Source: Odontesthes bonariensis (Eukaryota; Chordata; Actinopteri; Atheriniformes; Atherinopsidae). From it: DNA of 64,000 nucleotides. How positions within the stretch are numbered: the first letter of the stretch is position 1; each line of letters begins with the position of its first letter. Under the pieces are notes generated by a model. That model did no database searches and was not told the DNA's origin. It saw nothing but the letters and a program-made list of their open reading frames with translations. Below are positions 1 through 9,695 of the stretch, one piece after another. The DNA is taken from the NCBI RefSeq assembly GCF_027942865.1, contig NC_134522.1, positions 33,534,349 to 33,598,348 of the forward strand, given 5' to 3'. The translations under genes were made by a program, and so were the position numbers.

Positions 1-105
1 AGGAAGGAGGAACAGTAAAAACCACTGTCTGGAGGATTACTATAGATAAATCCCAACAACTATATAATATGCAACAATGGGTTCAGCTGATGGCATTGGC
101 TGCTA

Positions 106-2191
106 TCATTCAGCATAGATCCAGACTTCATTGTGGTGAGTAAGAGAGAAATAGGAGTCATAAGCAGCCCCAATAGAAGTGTGGGGATTAAAGGTTTTCC
201 CAGCTTTAATCAAGGCCTCCCGAAGGACTTTTGCATTTTCCTGACCACTTTTGAGACTTGGAGCGCCACCAAAAGACCTAAAGAGAAAAGACAGTGAATT
301 TGAAATTCGTTAAATTCATCAATGACTGTCAGGTTTATGCTTATGTGCACAATTTCCCCCTGCTTCTCTATCAATAAATCTTTACCTGACATAAACGATG
401 GCTGCATTTTTGTGCTGCAAATTGACCAAAGCATCAGAGTTTTCAGGCTCTTTACCAGGTGGGACAAACCAGGACAAGAAAAAATCAGGAGCATCTTTTC
501 CCTCTGTGACTGTTATCAGCACAGGCCAGGAGTCAGGGATGTCATGGCCTGTAAGAGTGGGTGAAAATCGTGTATCATGCCATGTAGACAAAACCATTGA
601 GGTACAGCAGACATGTAAGTTTCTATGTGTCTGTTGATGAGATGACCAGCTTGTTAAAAGCCTCTACAATATTTCTTATAGGCAAAACTGTTTCTTCTTA
701 ATAACATTTGTCTGAATTAAAATATTTGGCAGAAAACATAAATTTCCCTGAGCCAATACTTGCACTTAATATCTGGCAAACCATCAATTGTTCCCCAAAA
801 CTTGACCTTTATCAATTCAAATATTTCTAAAACATAACACCCACATTTTACTTTTCTTTTTCTTAAAGGGATAGTTCGCCTCTTTTGACATGAAGCTGTA
901 TGACATCCCATATTAGCAATATAATTTATGAACATTTTCTTACCCCCCGCTGCGTCCTGTGAGCCGAGTCCCAGCCTCGTTTTGGCGTTGACGAAGGTAG
1001 TCCGGCTAGTTGGCTGGGGCTTAAAAAATAAAGCGTTTTGCTTCTCAAAACTATGCGTTCAAAAGAGTAATACATTTGCATCACAAAATCATTGTGCAGG
1101 AAAAAGTCAGACCTCACAATCTCTTGGCCCTATTTTCTCTCCCTTCGTATCGCTGCCGCCTGCCGACAGCCGCGCCTGTTACGGTGTTTGCTGCTCGGAG
1201 GCAGGGGACTGCTCGGTCTGCACTTCGGTCTGCACAGCAGGCAGTGATACGAAGGGAGAGAAAATAGGGCCAAGCGATTGTGAGGTCTGACTTTTTCCTG
1301 CACAACGATTTTGTGATGCAAATTTATTACTCTTTTGAATGCATATTGTTTTGATAAGCAAAACGCTTTATTTTTGTGGCCCCAGCCAACTAGCCGGACT
1401 ACCTTCGTCAACGCCAAAACTCAGCTGGAACTCTGCTCACAGGACGCAGCGGGGGGTAAGTCAATGTTCATAAATGATATTACTAATATGGGATGTCATA
1501 CAGCTTCATGTCAAAAGAGGCGAACTATCCCTTTAAGTCACATTTTATAGAAAAGTCATTCCTACTTTTCTCTAATAAGAAAGAAAACTCAAACATCCAA
1601 AATACATTTCTCAAAATGTACCTGAAATGTTTTTTTTATTGTAGACAGAACCTGAACTGCTTAAGTTAGAAAAAAATTACAGACACTGTTCTTTAAAATA
1701 ATTCAAAATTTTAGAGTGTAAACTTTAAACCCTTTTTCTGTTTCTTTCCATCTTTTTTGGAAGCAAACAAATTACAACTGTATCATTTTAAAATGTTCCA
1801 CTCCTGCTATTAGCATCACAAACCAAACTACCGCATGGGTTAAAATGAACAGTTCAGATCTTGACCGACCTGCTTCCTTCTGTCTCTGGCAGTAATCTTT
1901 CAGCCTCTTATTTCCAGCCAGGATATCAGCGCTCTCTTTGCTGTCCAACTTAGTGGTAATCCAGTCAGTGGCAACATAAAGACGTTCCTCGAAATCCTGC
2001 ATGGGACAAAAGCTGAACTCTTCATCTAGTCTAGAGCATTGAAATAGTGTGTGAGCCGCTGTGAAGCCTACCTTGTTTGTCTCAGCAACTTGGTACTCTG
2101 GACATGGCTGCTGATGGCATATGTTTGAAGTTTGTCCACTGCAGACTGACACCAGGACACAGGCCAACAGCGCAAACAGCAACTGCTCCAT
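106..2191 (-). CDS. Secreted SOUL/heme-binding-protein-like gene (4 exons)
   Basis: I assembled this gene by eye from four minus-strand exons: 2191-2072, 1996-1870, 548-386 and 277-106 (stop TGA at 108-106). All introns have GT-AG ends, the phases agree (0, 1, 2), and the product is 193 aa. Residues 1-20 (MEQLLFALLACVLVSVCSGQ) form a signal peptide. Exon 2 carries the SOUL-type FEERLY..TDWITTKL segment, and exon 3 carries FFLSWFVPPG, the family's conserved strand motif. Exon 4 carries a SFGG motif and ends NEVWIYAE. Family members (HEBP1/HEBP2, fish 'soul' paralogues) bind heme or tetrapyrroles; the signal peptide puts this one in the secretory pathway. Heme binding here is inferred from the family. 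Intron 1 is only 75 bp, while intron 2 is 1.3 kb and is swollen by a hairpin transposon. No AATAAA is visible before the window edge, so the 3' UTR probably runs out of the window. Confidence 0.85.
867..1532. mobile_element. Hairpin DNA transposon (TTAA target site, Kolobok-like MITE)
   Basis: A 666-bp element sits in intron 2 of the SOUL-like gene. It starts AGGGATAGTTCGCC, ends with the reverse complement GGCGAACTATCCCT, and is flanked on both sides by TTAA (863-866 and 1533-1536). The two halves are near-complete inverted copies over about 300 bp, so the whole element folds on itself. Short overlapping reading frames in it are by-products of the palindrome. The TTAA duplication with AGGG..CCCT ends fits Kolobok better than piggyBac (CCC..GGG ends). 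The superfamily call is an inference. Confidence 0.75.
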
Positions 2192-2860
2192 GCTAGTGGA
2201 CTGACTTCAGGAAATGCTGTCTGTTCTCAGACAGCTCATCATTATATGTCAGGTTATGTCAGGTTACCAGATTATCAAGTCCCACAGCCACTCCCACATA
2301 GTTCTGCCGAGTTTCACCTGCACTTCATTCCACAGATGCAACAGATACTGAGGGTACTGACAGAAACTTACTGTATATATTTTCCCTTAAAGAATTTCCT
2401 GATATAATCTATCTACATTTATTCTACCTAATGCTGAATGAAAGGCCACTGCCCACTGAAGGCTTGACTAGACCACCATCAGAATAGTGGTTACTGGATT
2501 CACATTATGGGGAAAACTGATGAAATCAAATGATTGTAATCATTTCACATTTCTCATGCAGATTTTTCACAGAGGTATTATTTTCAAGCTTTGTAAACAC
2601 TACATGTTGCTGCAACAAAGCACTGATACACCATAGGTGTAAATTTGAAGAAAGAAACGTATTGATTTTTACATTTTCTTAAACTTTGATTTAATTCTGC
2701 CCAGTCGAACCCAATATATTTAATGTTCTTTCTTGTTACCTTAACTTTTCTTGTTAATTTAAATCCATTTTTGCATTTCATGTTTTCATCACATTCCAAA
2801 AATTGTTGAAAAAGTAAAGCTTTTACCACTGTGTGATGTTGCCATTCCTTTTCACAATAC
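2192..2860. other. Upstream region of the SOUL-like gene, no gene seen
   Basis: This AT-rich stretch lies directly 5' of the minus-strand SOUL-like start codon and should hold its promoter. I see no convincing TATA box, exon or transposon. An 81-codon minus-strand frame (2829-2584) has no recognisable domain and I do not call it a gene. Confidence 0.4.
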
Positions 2861-2945
2861 TTAAAAGGTAAGCTAAGCTAAGGTAAGCATTTCAAGAATT
2901 ATTTTGCCCCCTTGTTCTTGGAAACACTTCTTAAGGTGTTCAACG

Positions 2946-3018
2946 GTAAAGGCATCATAGTTGTCACAATAATTTGTTTCAAAATGTTCCACAAATTTTC
3001 TGTTGGGAAATGGTAAGG
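2946..3018. repeat. Dispersed repeat copy A (second copy at 13774-13848)
   Basis: About 70 bp, including AATTTGTTTCAAAATGTTCC, recur almost exactly at 13774-13848. The flanking sequence differs on both sides of the match. The family is not recognised. Confidence 0.75.
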
Positions 3019-3144
3019 CAATAAGGTTGCTATGTGCTGACCTTATTGGCAGCAAGTCTGTGTAGCTCTCAATTTTTCTCATCGTTTATATGATTATTTG
3101 TAATTTTTTAAGTTTCTATCTAAACATTTTTAGTTATTTTTATT

Positions 3145-3400
3145 GATCTGCTTTTTTGTTTTAATTAATTTTTTGACAATGTGCACTACAACTAAAGCAG
3201 TGTACACAAGAGAAGAACTTTTGGCACTGTCAAGGATTGGACACGGAATTAAACATCCAATTCCGACCGAGCTTAAAAAGCTGTACCGTGGATGCAGAGC
3301 TGGAGCGAAACTAAAGGCAAAGAGGCACAACAGGAGGTGGAGGTACAAACCTTTTCTGCCCTCAGTGATCATGGGAAACGCTAACTCTAGTGATCCAACA
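3145..3400 (+). pseudogene. 5' fragment of a LINE ORF
   Basis: The reading frame has a YTREELLAL..IPTELKKLYRGCRAGAK segment, then a run of basic residues and LPSVIMGNANS. I recognise this as the extreme N-terminus of a CR1/L2-type LINE ORF2, just before its endonuclease. Homology stops after about 85 codons, where the sequence runs into the Harbinger remnant. It is a truncated fossil with no catalytic domain. Confidence 0.55.
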
Positions 3401-3444
3401 CCGAAGCTCCGAAGCACGCTTCAAACTCGACAGGGTAGTTATAT

Positions 3445-4785
3445 GCCCCTTTTCCACCGAACATTTTTGTACCAACACAGCTCTACACGGTCCCACTCTA
3501 CCCTGATTGGGAGCTTTTCCACCGCGGGTTGAAGGTGGGACCCGTTACAATTTTGAGCCCCGGCAAGTACCTGCTTCAGAGGTGGGTCTAGTAGGTACTA
3601 GTCGGTGCTAAAACGTCACGTGATCAGTGCTGTCCACTGATTGGTCAGGTGAAATTACGTCATATACGCAACGAAGCTCGGGGAGCTTTATATAATCACC
3701 CGCCATGTATGAAAACACACCTGCGAGAGCAACAGAGAATAAACAGAATTGCGAAGATGGAAGACCAGAGAAGGAAAGCCAACCCAAGGACAGTGAGCGA
3801 GGTGCAGACCTTTCTGTGTGTGGTGGCTGAGGACCGCATACAGAAGGAACTGGACGGAGCAACACGAAATGAGAAGCTAACCATGGCTATCACCGGAATT
3901 CTCATCAGTACCGAGACAAGTTGAAGAGTGATTACCGGCAGGTAAAGGACCACAACAGCCGGAGTGGGTCAAACCGAAAGACATGGAAGTGGTTCGACCA
4001 AATGGACGGCATTTACGGTCACCGCCCGGCGAACGGCGTGGATACGGCGACGTCTTTGTTGGAGGCGATGGGAAATGGTAAGCGTTGTTCTTATCCCCTT
4101 GGTGCAACGCTTATATCTTAACAAATGCATGTTTTATATCGTAACAAATACATGTTCAGTCTTTAACTTGTGTAAAAAGTTACACAGGTGTCTCATAAGT
4201 TGTTCTGAGTGAGCTAGCAAACAACGCTGTTTTGGAAGGCTAGCACAGTGTCTCACCTATGCGGTTACGTGTATGCGTTTTGTATGTTCACACTTTTGAT
4301 CTTTTTTCCCTCAAGACTCGGTTTGTGCAACCGATGAGTGTTCGGTTGCTGAGGTCAGCGAAGATCCTCCAATCCCGCAGGCTTCAGAACCGACACTGGC
4401 ATCGCAATCTGCAGCTGAGGCAACAGCTGCTATCTGCATTCCACCGGCACCAACCTGGCTTCACCGCCTGTATCTGAGACAACTCCTGCTGTTTACTTTT
4501 GTACTGTCTTTTTTAATAAAGAGCTTGGTTTAACTAAACAATATGGATTGTCAACTGCATTACACATTACACTCCATCTTGTGTTTACTTTTGACTAACC
4601 GCGGCGTGACACTTTGTAGTTACCTGAAACCGACGTCACGTTAGTGGTGAACGGGCCGACTCCGCCCACTTCCAGGTCACAGTTTGGGTGGAAAAGAAAA
4701 TGTTACTGGTGCCGTGTCGTGTAGTGTAGTGTCGGGCTATATCGAACCGAGTAGAGTAGGGCTACCTTGGCGGTGGAAAAGGGGC
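3445..4785 (+). mobile_element. PIF/Harbinger-type remnant with Myb/SANT-like domain
   Basis: A perfect 15-bp terminal inverted repeat (GCCCCTTTTCCACCG at 3445-3459, CGGTGGAAAAGGGGC at 4771-4785) bounds 1.34 kb. Inside, two plus-strand frames (about 3757-3924 and 3921-4075) carry SEVQTFLCVVAEDRIQ..LDGATRNEK and then SDYRQVKDHNSRSGSNRKTW. These are halves of the Myb/SANT-like DNA-binding protein that PIF/Harbinger elements encode beside their transposase. The frame is broken between them and the DDE transposase is absent, so the element cannot move by itself. I could not find a clean 3-bp target duplication. Confidence 0.7.
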
Positions 4786-5322
4786 AATAGTGAAGCAGTG
4801 GGCCGGAGCTTGCTTCATGTGACGTCACTGATGACGTTTGAACCACTTCACTGCTTCATTTCAGACCGAGTCAGCTGACTGCTTCGAGTTGATGTGCGGA
4901 GCTTTGAACATTTGCCGCGATTCAGTGTATTCAAGATGGCTGAAGCCCCGGTTCATGTCCCCGTTCTACACATATTATACATTACGAACGGCTCTCGTTT
5001 TTTGATATTCAGAGTTTTGGATTATTCTCTCATGGAGCAACCATCGAGGAAGCGTTCTAAAGTGTGGGAATATTTCGACCCAAACAGTTCATGGTCACAC
5101 CAGCCTCCTCTGTTCCCTGTGACAGAGTATTTTCCAAAGCTGGAGAAATTGACTAAAAAAAAAAAAAGAAACCGTTTGAGTCCTTCTACTGTGCAAAAAT
5201 TACTTTTCTTGAATTAAAACACCTGAAGTAACACAAGCACCTTCTTTATTACACCAAGCACACTCCCAAAGAAAATATGAATGACAAACCAAAAATGTTC
5301 ACATTGTTTTTAAATTATTATT

Positions 5323-5958
5323 CATTCCATCCATCCATCCATCCATCCATCCATCCATCCATCCATCAATCCATCATCTTCTGCTTCTCCGGGGGTCGGG
5401 TCGCGGGGGCAGCAGCTTGAGCAGAGAAGCCCAGACGTCCCTGTCCCCGGCCACTTCCTCCAGCTCTTCTGGGGGGACCCCGAGGCGTTCCCAGGCCAGC
5501 CGAGATCTAACGTGTCTGGGGTCTTCCCCGGGGTCTCCTCCCAGTGGGACGTGTCTCACCAGGCGTCCAGGAGGCATCCTAACCAGATGCCCGAGCCACC
5601 TCATCTGACTCCTCTCGATGCGGAGGAGCAGCGGTTCTACTCTGAGCCCCTCCCGGATGACCGAGCTTCTCACCCTATCTCTAAGGGAGAGCCCAGACAC
5701 CCTGCGGAGGAAACTCATTTCGGCCGCTTGTATTCGCGATCTCATTCTTTCGGTCACTACCCACAGCTCGTGACCATAAGTGAGGATAGGAACATAGATT
5801 GACCGGTAAATCGAGAGCTTCTCCTTCTGGCTCAGCTGATGGCGCACCGATCCGCCTGTCAACCTCCCGCCCCATTCGTCCCTCACTCGTGAACAAGACC
5901 CCGAGATACTTGAACTCCTCCACTTGGGGAAGGATCTCATTCCTGACCCGGAGAGGGC
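5323..5958 (-). mobile_element. 5'-truncated LINE 3' end with 11-bp target duplication
   Basis: Minus-strand frame 5940-5374 encodes the C-terminal part of a LINE reverse-transcriptase protein (SIYVPILTYGHELWV, RIQAAEMSFLRRVSGLSL, MRWLGHLVRMP, ending LPPRPDPRRSRR). The palm-domain catalytic motifs are missing because of 5' truncation. The 3' end is the (ATCC)n tract at 5325-5366. The insertion is flanked by AAATTATTATT at 5312-5322 and 5959-5969, which defines it precisely. The clade is uncertain. Confidence 0.8.
5325..5367. repeat. (ATCC)n microsatellite, LINE 3' tail
   Basis: About ten ATCC units form the 3' terminus of the minus-strand LINE next to it. Confidence 0.9.
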
Positions 5959-6240
5959 AAATTATTATTTTATGGGTAAATTAATCAATCTTTAATGAGG
6001 TACTACAAACCCATGTGTACAATACACATACATACGTGTTATTATCGTGTTATCATATGCATCACATTCGCAGGGCTTCTTATGGTGCAACAATCGCTAC
6101 GCCAGTAGATGTCACCCAAGGGAATTGAATGAAGCTTCGAGTAGTGAACCACTTTATGACACGGTTCAAAATGATTCAATGCTTCAAAAAGCCTCGTTTT
6201 GCCATCACTAGCTAACTCACTGCCTAACAAGTGTGATGAG

Positions 6241-6935
6241 TTAGAGGCGCTTGTGCGGAACCAACAGCTGTATAAAGGCGCTAGCATGGTTGCCGCGTCT
6301 GTCACGGCGGTGTCGCACCGTGACGTCAAAATAACGTTTCAGGCATGGCGCTTCCCTTGAACAGATGGTGTGTGCACCAGTCGATTTTTGTAACTTGGCG
6401 GCGCCACCAACGAAAAACCGGATGGACCGATGTGAGACCGGCTCAGTCAGGAGGTGCGTTTGTACAGGCAGCTGTATGAAACTGCAGTGAAACAGCACAG
6501 GGAGCACGTAAACTCCCAAAACTCGTGCACAGAGATTGGCAGAACTTTGGTGAAAGAGGGAGAGTTCTGTAAGAATGTGTGGAAGAAGCTACGGGACAGA
6601 TACGTGAAGGCAAAGAAGAGGGCAGACACTCTGTTGATGCCGGGGGCTTCAAACCTTCACCTCTATTAACTGAATTAAAAACTTAAAATGATCCGAAAAC
6701 TGCAGCAGTATCATTAATTACAGTGTTCCTGCTCTTGACAGCGGCATTGTTTTCTTCTCCACTTTCGTGGTTGTAGAGTAGAGGTAACCGTCACATAGCA
6801 GCGCCACCTCTGTGACGGAGAAAATTGCAACTACTGGCGCAACGACTTGCGCCACTATACATGCCGGCACGAAATTGTGACGTCATCAACACCGCTCGCG
6901 CTAGCAGACGCGGCAACCATGCTAGAGCCTTCACT
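6241..6935 (+). mobile_element. Fold-back/Harbinger-type remnant with MADF-like domain
   Basis: Inverted arms (GCTAGCATGGTTGCCGCGTC near 6280-6299 and its complement near 6907-6926) bracket a plus-strand frame at 6454-6669. That frame reads RLYRQLYETAVKQH, then NSCTEIGRTL, then FCKNVWKKLRDRYVKAKKR. This is the pattern of a MADF (Myb/SANT-like) DNA-binding domain, which PIF/Harbinger elements carry as an accessory protein. The frame stops after about 70 codons and no transposase is visible. Confidence 0.55.
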
Positions 6936-6974
6936 CTGCTCGCGCTCGGCTCTATCTCTCTGCTCGCTCGCTCG

Positions 6975-7062
6975 GTTCTCTCTGCTCGCTCGCGGCTCTG
7001 TCTCTGCGCTCGCAACTCTAAGTTGTATGTAAATGAGCCACGCCACCAGCCAATCACAGACT
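6975..7062. repeat. Inverted repeat arm (pairs with 7645-7735)
   Basis: A GCTCGCTCGC-rich stretch followed by GCAACTCTAAGTTGTATGTA and CCACGCCACCAGCCAATCAC is present in inverted orientation at 7645-7735. The spacer is about 580 bp. The arm is GC-rich against an AT-rich background. Confidence 0.75.
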
Positions 7063-7227
7063 GGTAGTTTTCACAGACTGGTATTTGTGTGATAAATGAT
7101 AAAAAAAATAAAGAGGAAGAATTGTAATAATCATGTTAGTTGGGTGCTAGCTAGTTACTGATTACTGTTGTAGGGTGTGTCAGGGATAGATCACAAATAT
7201 TTTAGAGAAAGAAACCTAACATAAACT

Positions 7228-7375
7228 TTTTTTATTTGTTTCTCTTTATATTCTTTTATGTATTTTTAATGCTTCTTCCACTCCCTGCTGCAATGCTTTT
7301 ATTTTATGTAAAGCACTTTGAATTGTTTTGTACATGAAATGTGCTATACAAATAAATATGATTTGATTCTGATTT
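7228..7375 (+). repeat. LINE/SINE 3' tail (matches the reverse complement of 17300-17445)
   Basis: The segment contains TAAAGCACTTTGAATTGTTT and ends CAAATAAATATGATTTGATT, the common fish L2-type 3' end. The same 150 bp recurs in inverted orientation in eapp intron 1. Confidence 0.65.
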
Positions 7376-7639
7376 GATCAAAATTTAAAACGGTAGAAAA
7401 ATAAAACTACACCAGCTTAGGAAATTAAATGTTTGAAGTATTGAAGTGGTTGTTTTTACCTAAGTTACGAACTATAGCAGCTGACCCACAGTGGGGTTTT
7501 TTAAACTTTTAAACTTTAAACTGATCAATTGTGTTATTGGTTTAATCTGTAATGGTTACTGGTTTGACAAAAAAATATAACATCTAGTTTAATTCCTTTA
7601 GGGTGATGGTAGAAGTTCAATTGAGTCTGCACTGCAGAC

Positions 7640-9695
7640 TCTGCAGTGATTGGCTGGTGGCGTGGAACATTTACATACAACTTAGAGTTGCGAGCGCAGA
7701 GACAGAGCCGTGAGCGAGCAGAGTGAGCCGTTCGAGCGAGCAGTTTGTCAGAGTTGAGCGCGTGTCCGAGCACCTATGAGCGAGCGTGTGTGAGATTCAT
7801 ACGCACACGCTTAAAATTATTGTTCCTTCAGATAGATCTGTGCCCTCAAATCAGTGTCACTGCGCGCTCAACCTGGTGGCACAAAGATCACGCCATACAT
7901 TCCCGGCTTCACAGCTATACGAGCGGATCGTGACCCGAGTACGAGCGGCGGTAAGCGGAAAGGCGGGGGTGTTATACTGTTCTTTAATCAGAGATGGGTA
8001 AACCCCCGCAATGTGACCGTTAAGGAGAGGGTTTGTTGTCCAGACATCAAACTGCTGTCAGTTGGTTTCCGTGCATTTTATGCGCCCAGAGAGTTCCCAT
8101 ACACAGTCGTCATCGTTGTTTACATTCCACCGAGGGCGGCACCTGTAACGGTGTGTGACGTCATCCATGACGCCGTTGCTAGGATACAGACCCAGCATCC
8201 TGAGGCATTCATTGCAATCACAGAAGATTTCAACCACGTCTCTCTATCCTCCTGCCTGACTGGCTTTGTACAGTATGTGGACTGTCCAACACGTGGAGAA
8301 AAGAAATTAGATCTGTTCTATGCTAACGTGAAGGAGGCTTACAGGGCAGTGTCTCTTCCACCACTGGGTGGATCTGATCACAGCATGGTCTATCTACAAC
8401 CCACATATAGACCTTGTGTACAAAGACTTCCTGTTACTACCAGATCTTTCAGGAAGTGGTCACCAGAGGCGAGTGATGCATTGAGAGACTGCTTTGATGT
8501 CACAGACTGGGCTGTACTGCTGGAGGAAGATGAAATAGACATTGACATGGACAGGAGGGTCAGCATCATCACAAACTACATTAACTTCTGTAGGGACACT
8601 GTGATTCCAGTGAGGACTGTAAGGTGCTATCCAAATAACAAACCATGGATCACCAGTGACATCAAAGACCTCCTAAACCAGAAAAAGAGGGCGTTCCAGA
8701 ATGGGGATAGAGAAAGGCGGAGGAGTGTACAACAGGAGCTTAAAAAGACATTACGTCAAGCTAAGGTGGAGTACAAGAAAAAGGTGGAGAGACAGCTGGA
8801 GAACAATAACACCAAGGAGGTGTGGAGGGGCATGAGGACCATCACTGGATACAGACTGAAGAACTCTCAGTCTGTAGAAGGTGATGTGGACAGAGCCAAC
8901 ACTTTCAACCATTATTACAACAGGTTTGACAGTGTGGCTTTTCCCACCTCTGCTGCTGCTCCCTCCACCCCCACCATTGCAGCTGCTTCCTCTATACTGC
9001 TTCCACTGCCCTGCTGTACTTCCACCTCAATGTCAACCTTCATCGCCAAGCCTCCTCCTCCGCCTGACTGCACCTCTACCTCTGCTGTCACCAACAAGCT
9101 TATTCTGTCCAGTTGTACCTCCACCTCTGCAGCAACTTCCACCGCCTGGTCTCCTGAGCCAAGCCACACCTCCATCTGTGCGGCAGCTCCCACCGCCTGG
9201 CCTCATCTGCCCAGCTGTACCTCCACATCTGCAGCAACTTCCAACGCCTGGTCTCCTGAGCTAAGCCACACCTCCATCTGTGCCGCAGCTCCCACCACCA
9301 GGCATCCAGAGCCCAGCTGCACATCCACCTCTGCGGCAGCTTCCACCGCCTGGCCTCCTCTGTCACCCCCACCCCCATCTCTATGGTTGTTAGCAACATC
9401 ACTCCTGTCGCCATCCCTCCCCTACAACCTCTGTATCTAACTATAGAGGAGGTTGGAGCTGAGCTCAGGAGACTTAAGCCAGGGAGGGCTTCAGGCCCAG
9501 ATGGAGTCTGTCCAAGGCTTCTGAGGGACTGTGCTGGTCAACTAGCAGTCCCTCTTCAGAGGCTCTTTAATTTGAGCATTCAGATAGAAAAAGTCCCGGT
9601 GCTGTGGAAAACTTCTTGTCTCATACCAGTGCCCAAATTAGGGCAACCGGTGGAGCTGAATGACTACAGACCGGTGGCTTTGACATCTCATATCA
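7640..9695 (+). mobile_element. CR1/L2-clade LINE, 5' half (outer element of a nested pair)
   Basis: The segment 7645-7853 is a GC-rich leader. Frame 7854-9440 encodes the C-terminal half of the apurinic-type endonuclease (KRKGGGVILFFNQRW, VVIVVYIPPRA, ITEDFNH, LGGSDHSMVYL). Next comes the linker (PNNKPWITSDIKDLLNQKKR, then RANTFNHYYNRFDS) and a long Ser/Thr/Pro tandem-repeat stretch of about 140 residues. A frameshift near 9385-9440 moves into frame 9383, which holds the start of the reverse transcriptase (LKPGRASGPDGVCPRLL, NDYRPVALTSH). The ORF is cut at codon ATC (9692-9694) by the inverted LINE and resumes at 12421. The N-terminus of the endonuclease is missing. Confidence 0.85.

Larger units (their letters stand above)
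4787..6215 (+). mobile_element. hAT-type remnant with a truncated BED-finger ORF, split by a LINE
   Basis: The left end (TAGTGAAGCAGTGG, near 4788) and the right end (reverse complement TAGTGATGGCAAAACGAGGC, near 6215) form a degenerate inverted repeat with GAAGC motifs, typical of fish hAT elements. Frame 4894-5217 contains SRKRSKVWEYFDP, the start of a BED zinc finger that opens many hAT transposases; it runs into lysine codons and stops, and the rest of the transposase is missing. A LINE (5323-5958) is inserted in it. The exact ends are uncertain. Confidence 0.5.

Noticed and set aside
928..1550. Several overlapping frames on both strands
   Set aside because: Mirror products of the palindromic transposon.
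9100..9414. Trp/Arg-rich minus-strand frame
   Set aside because: Antisense of the Ser/Thr/Pro repeat region of the LINE ORF.
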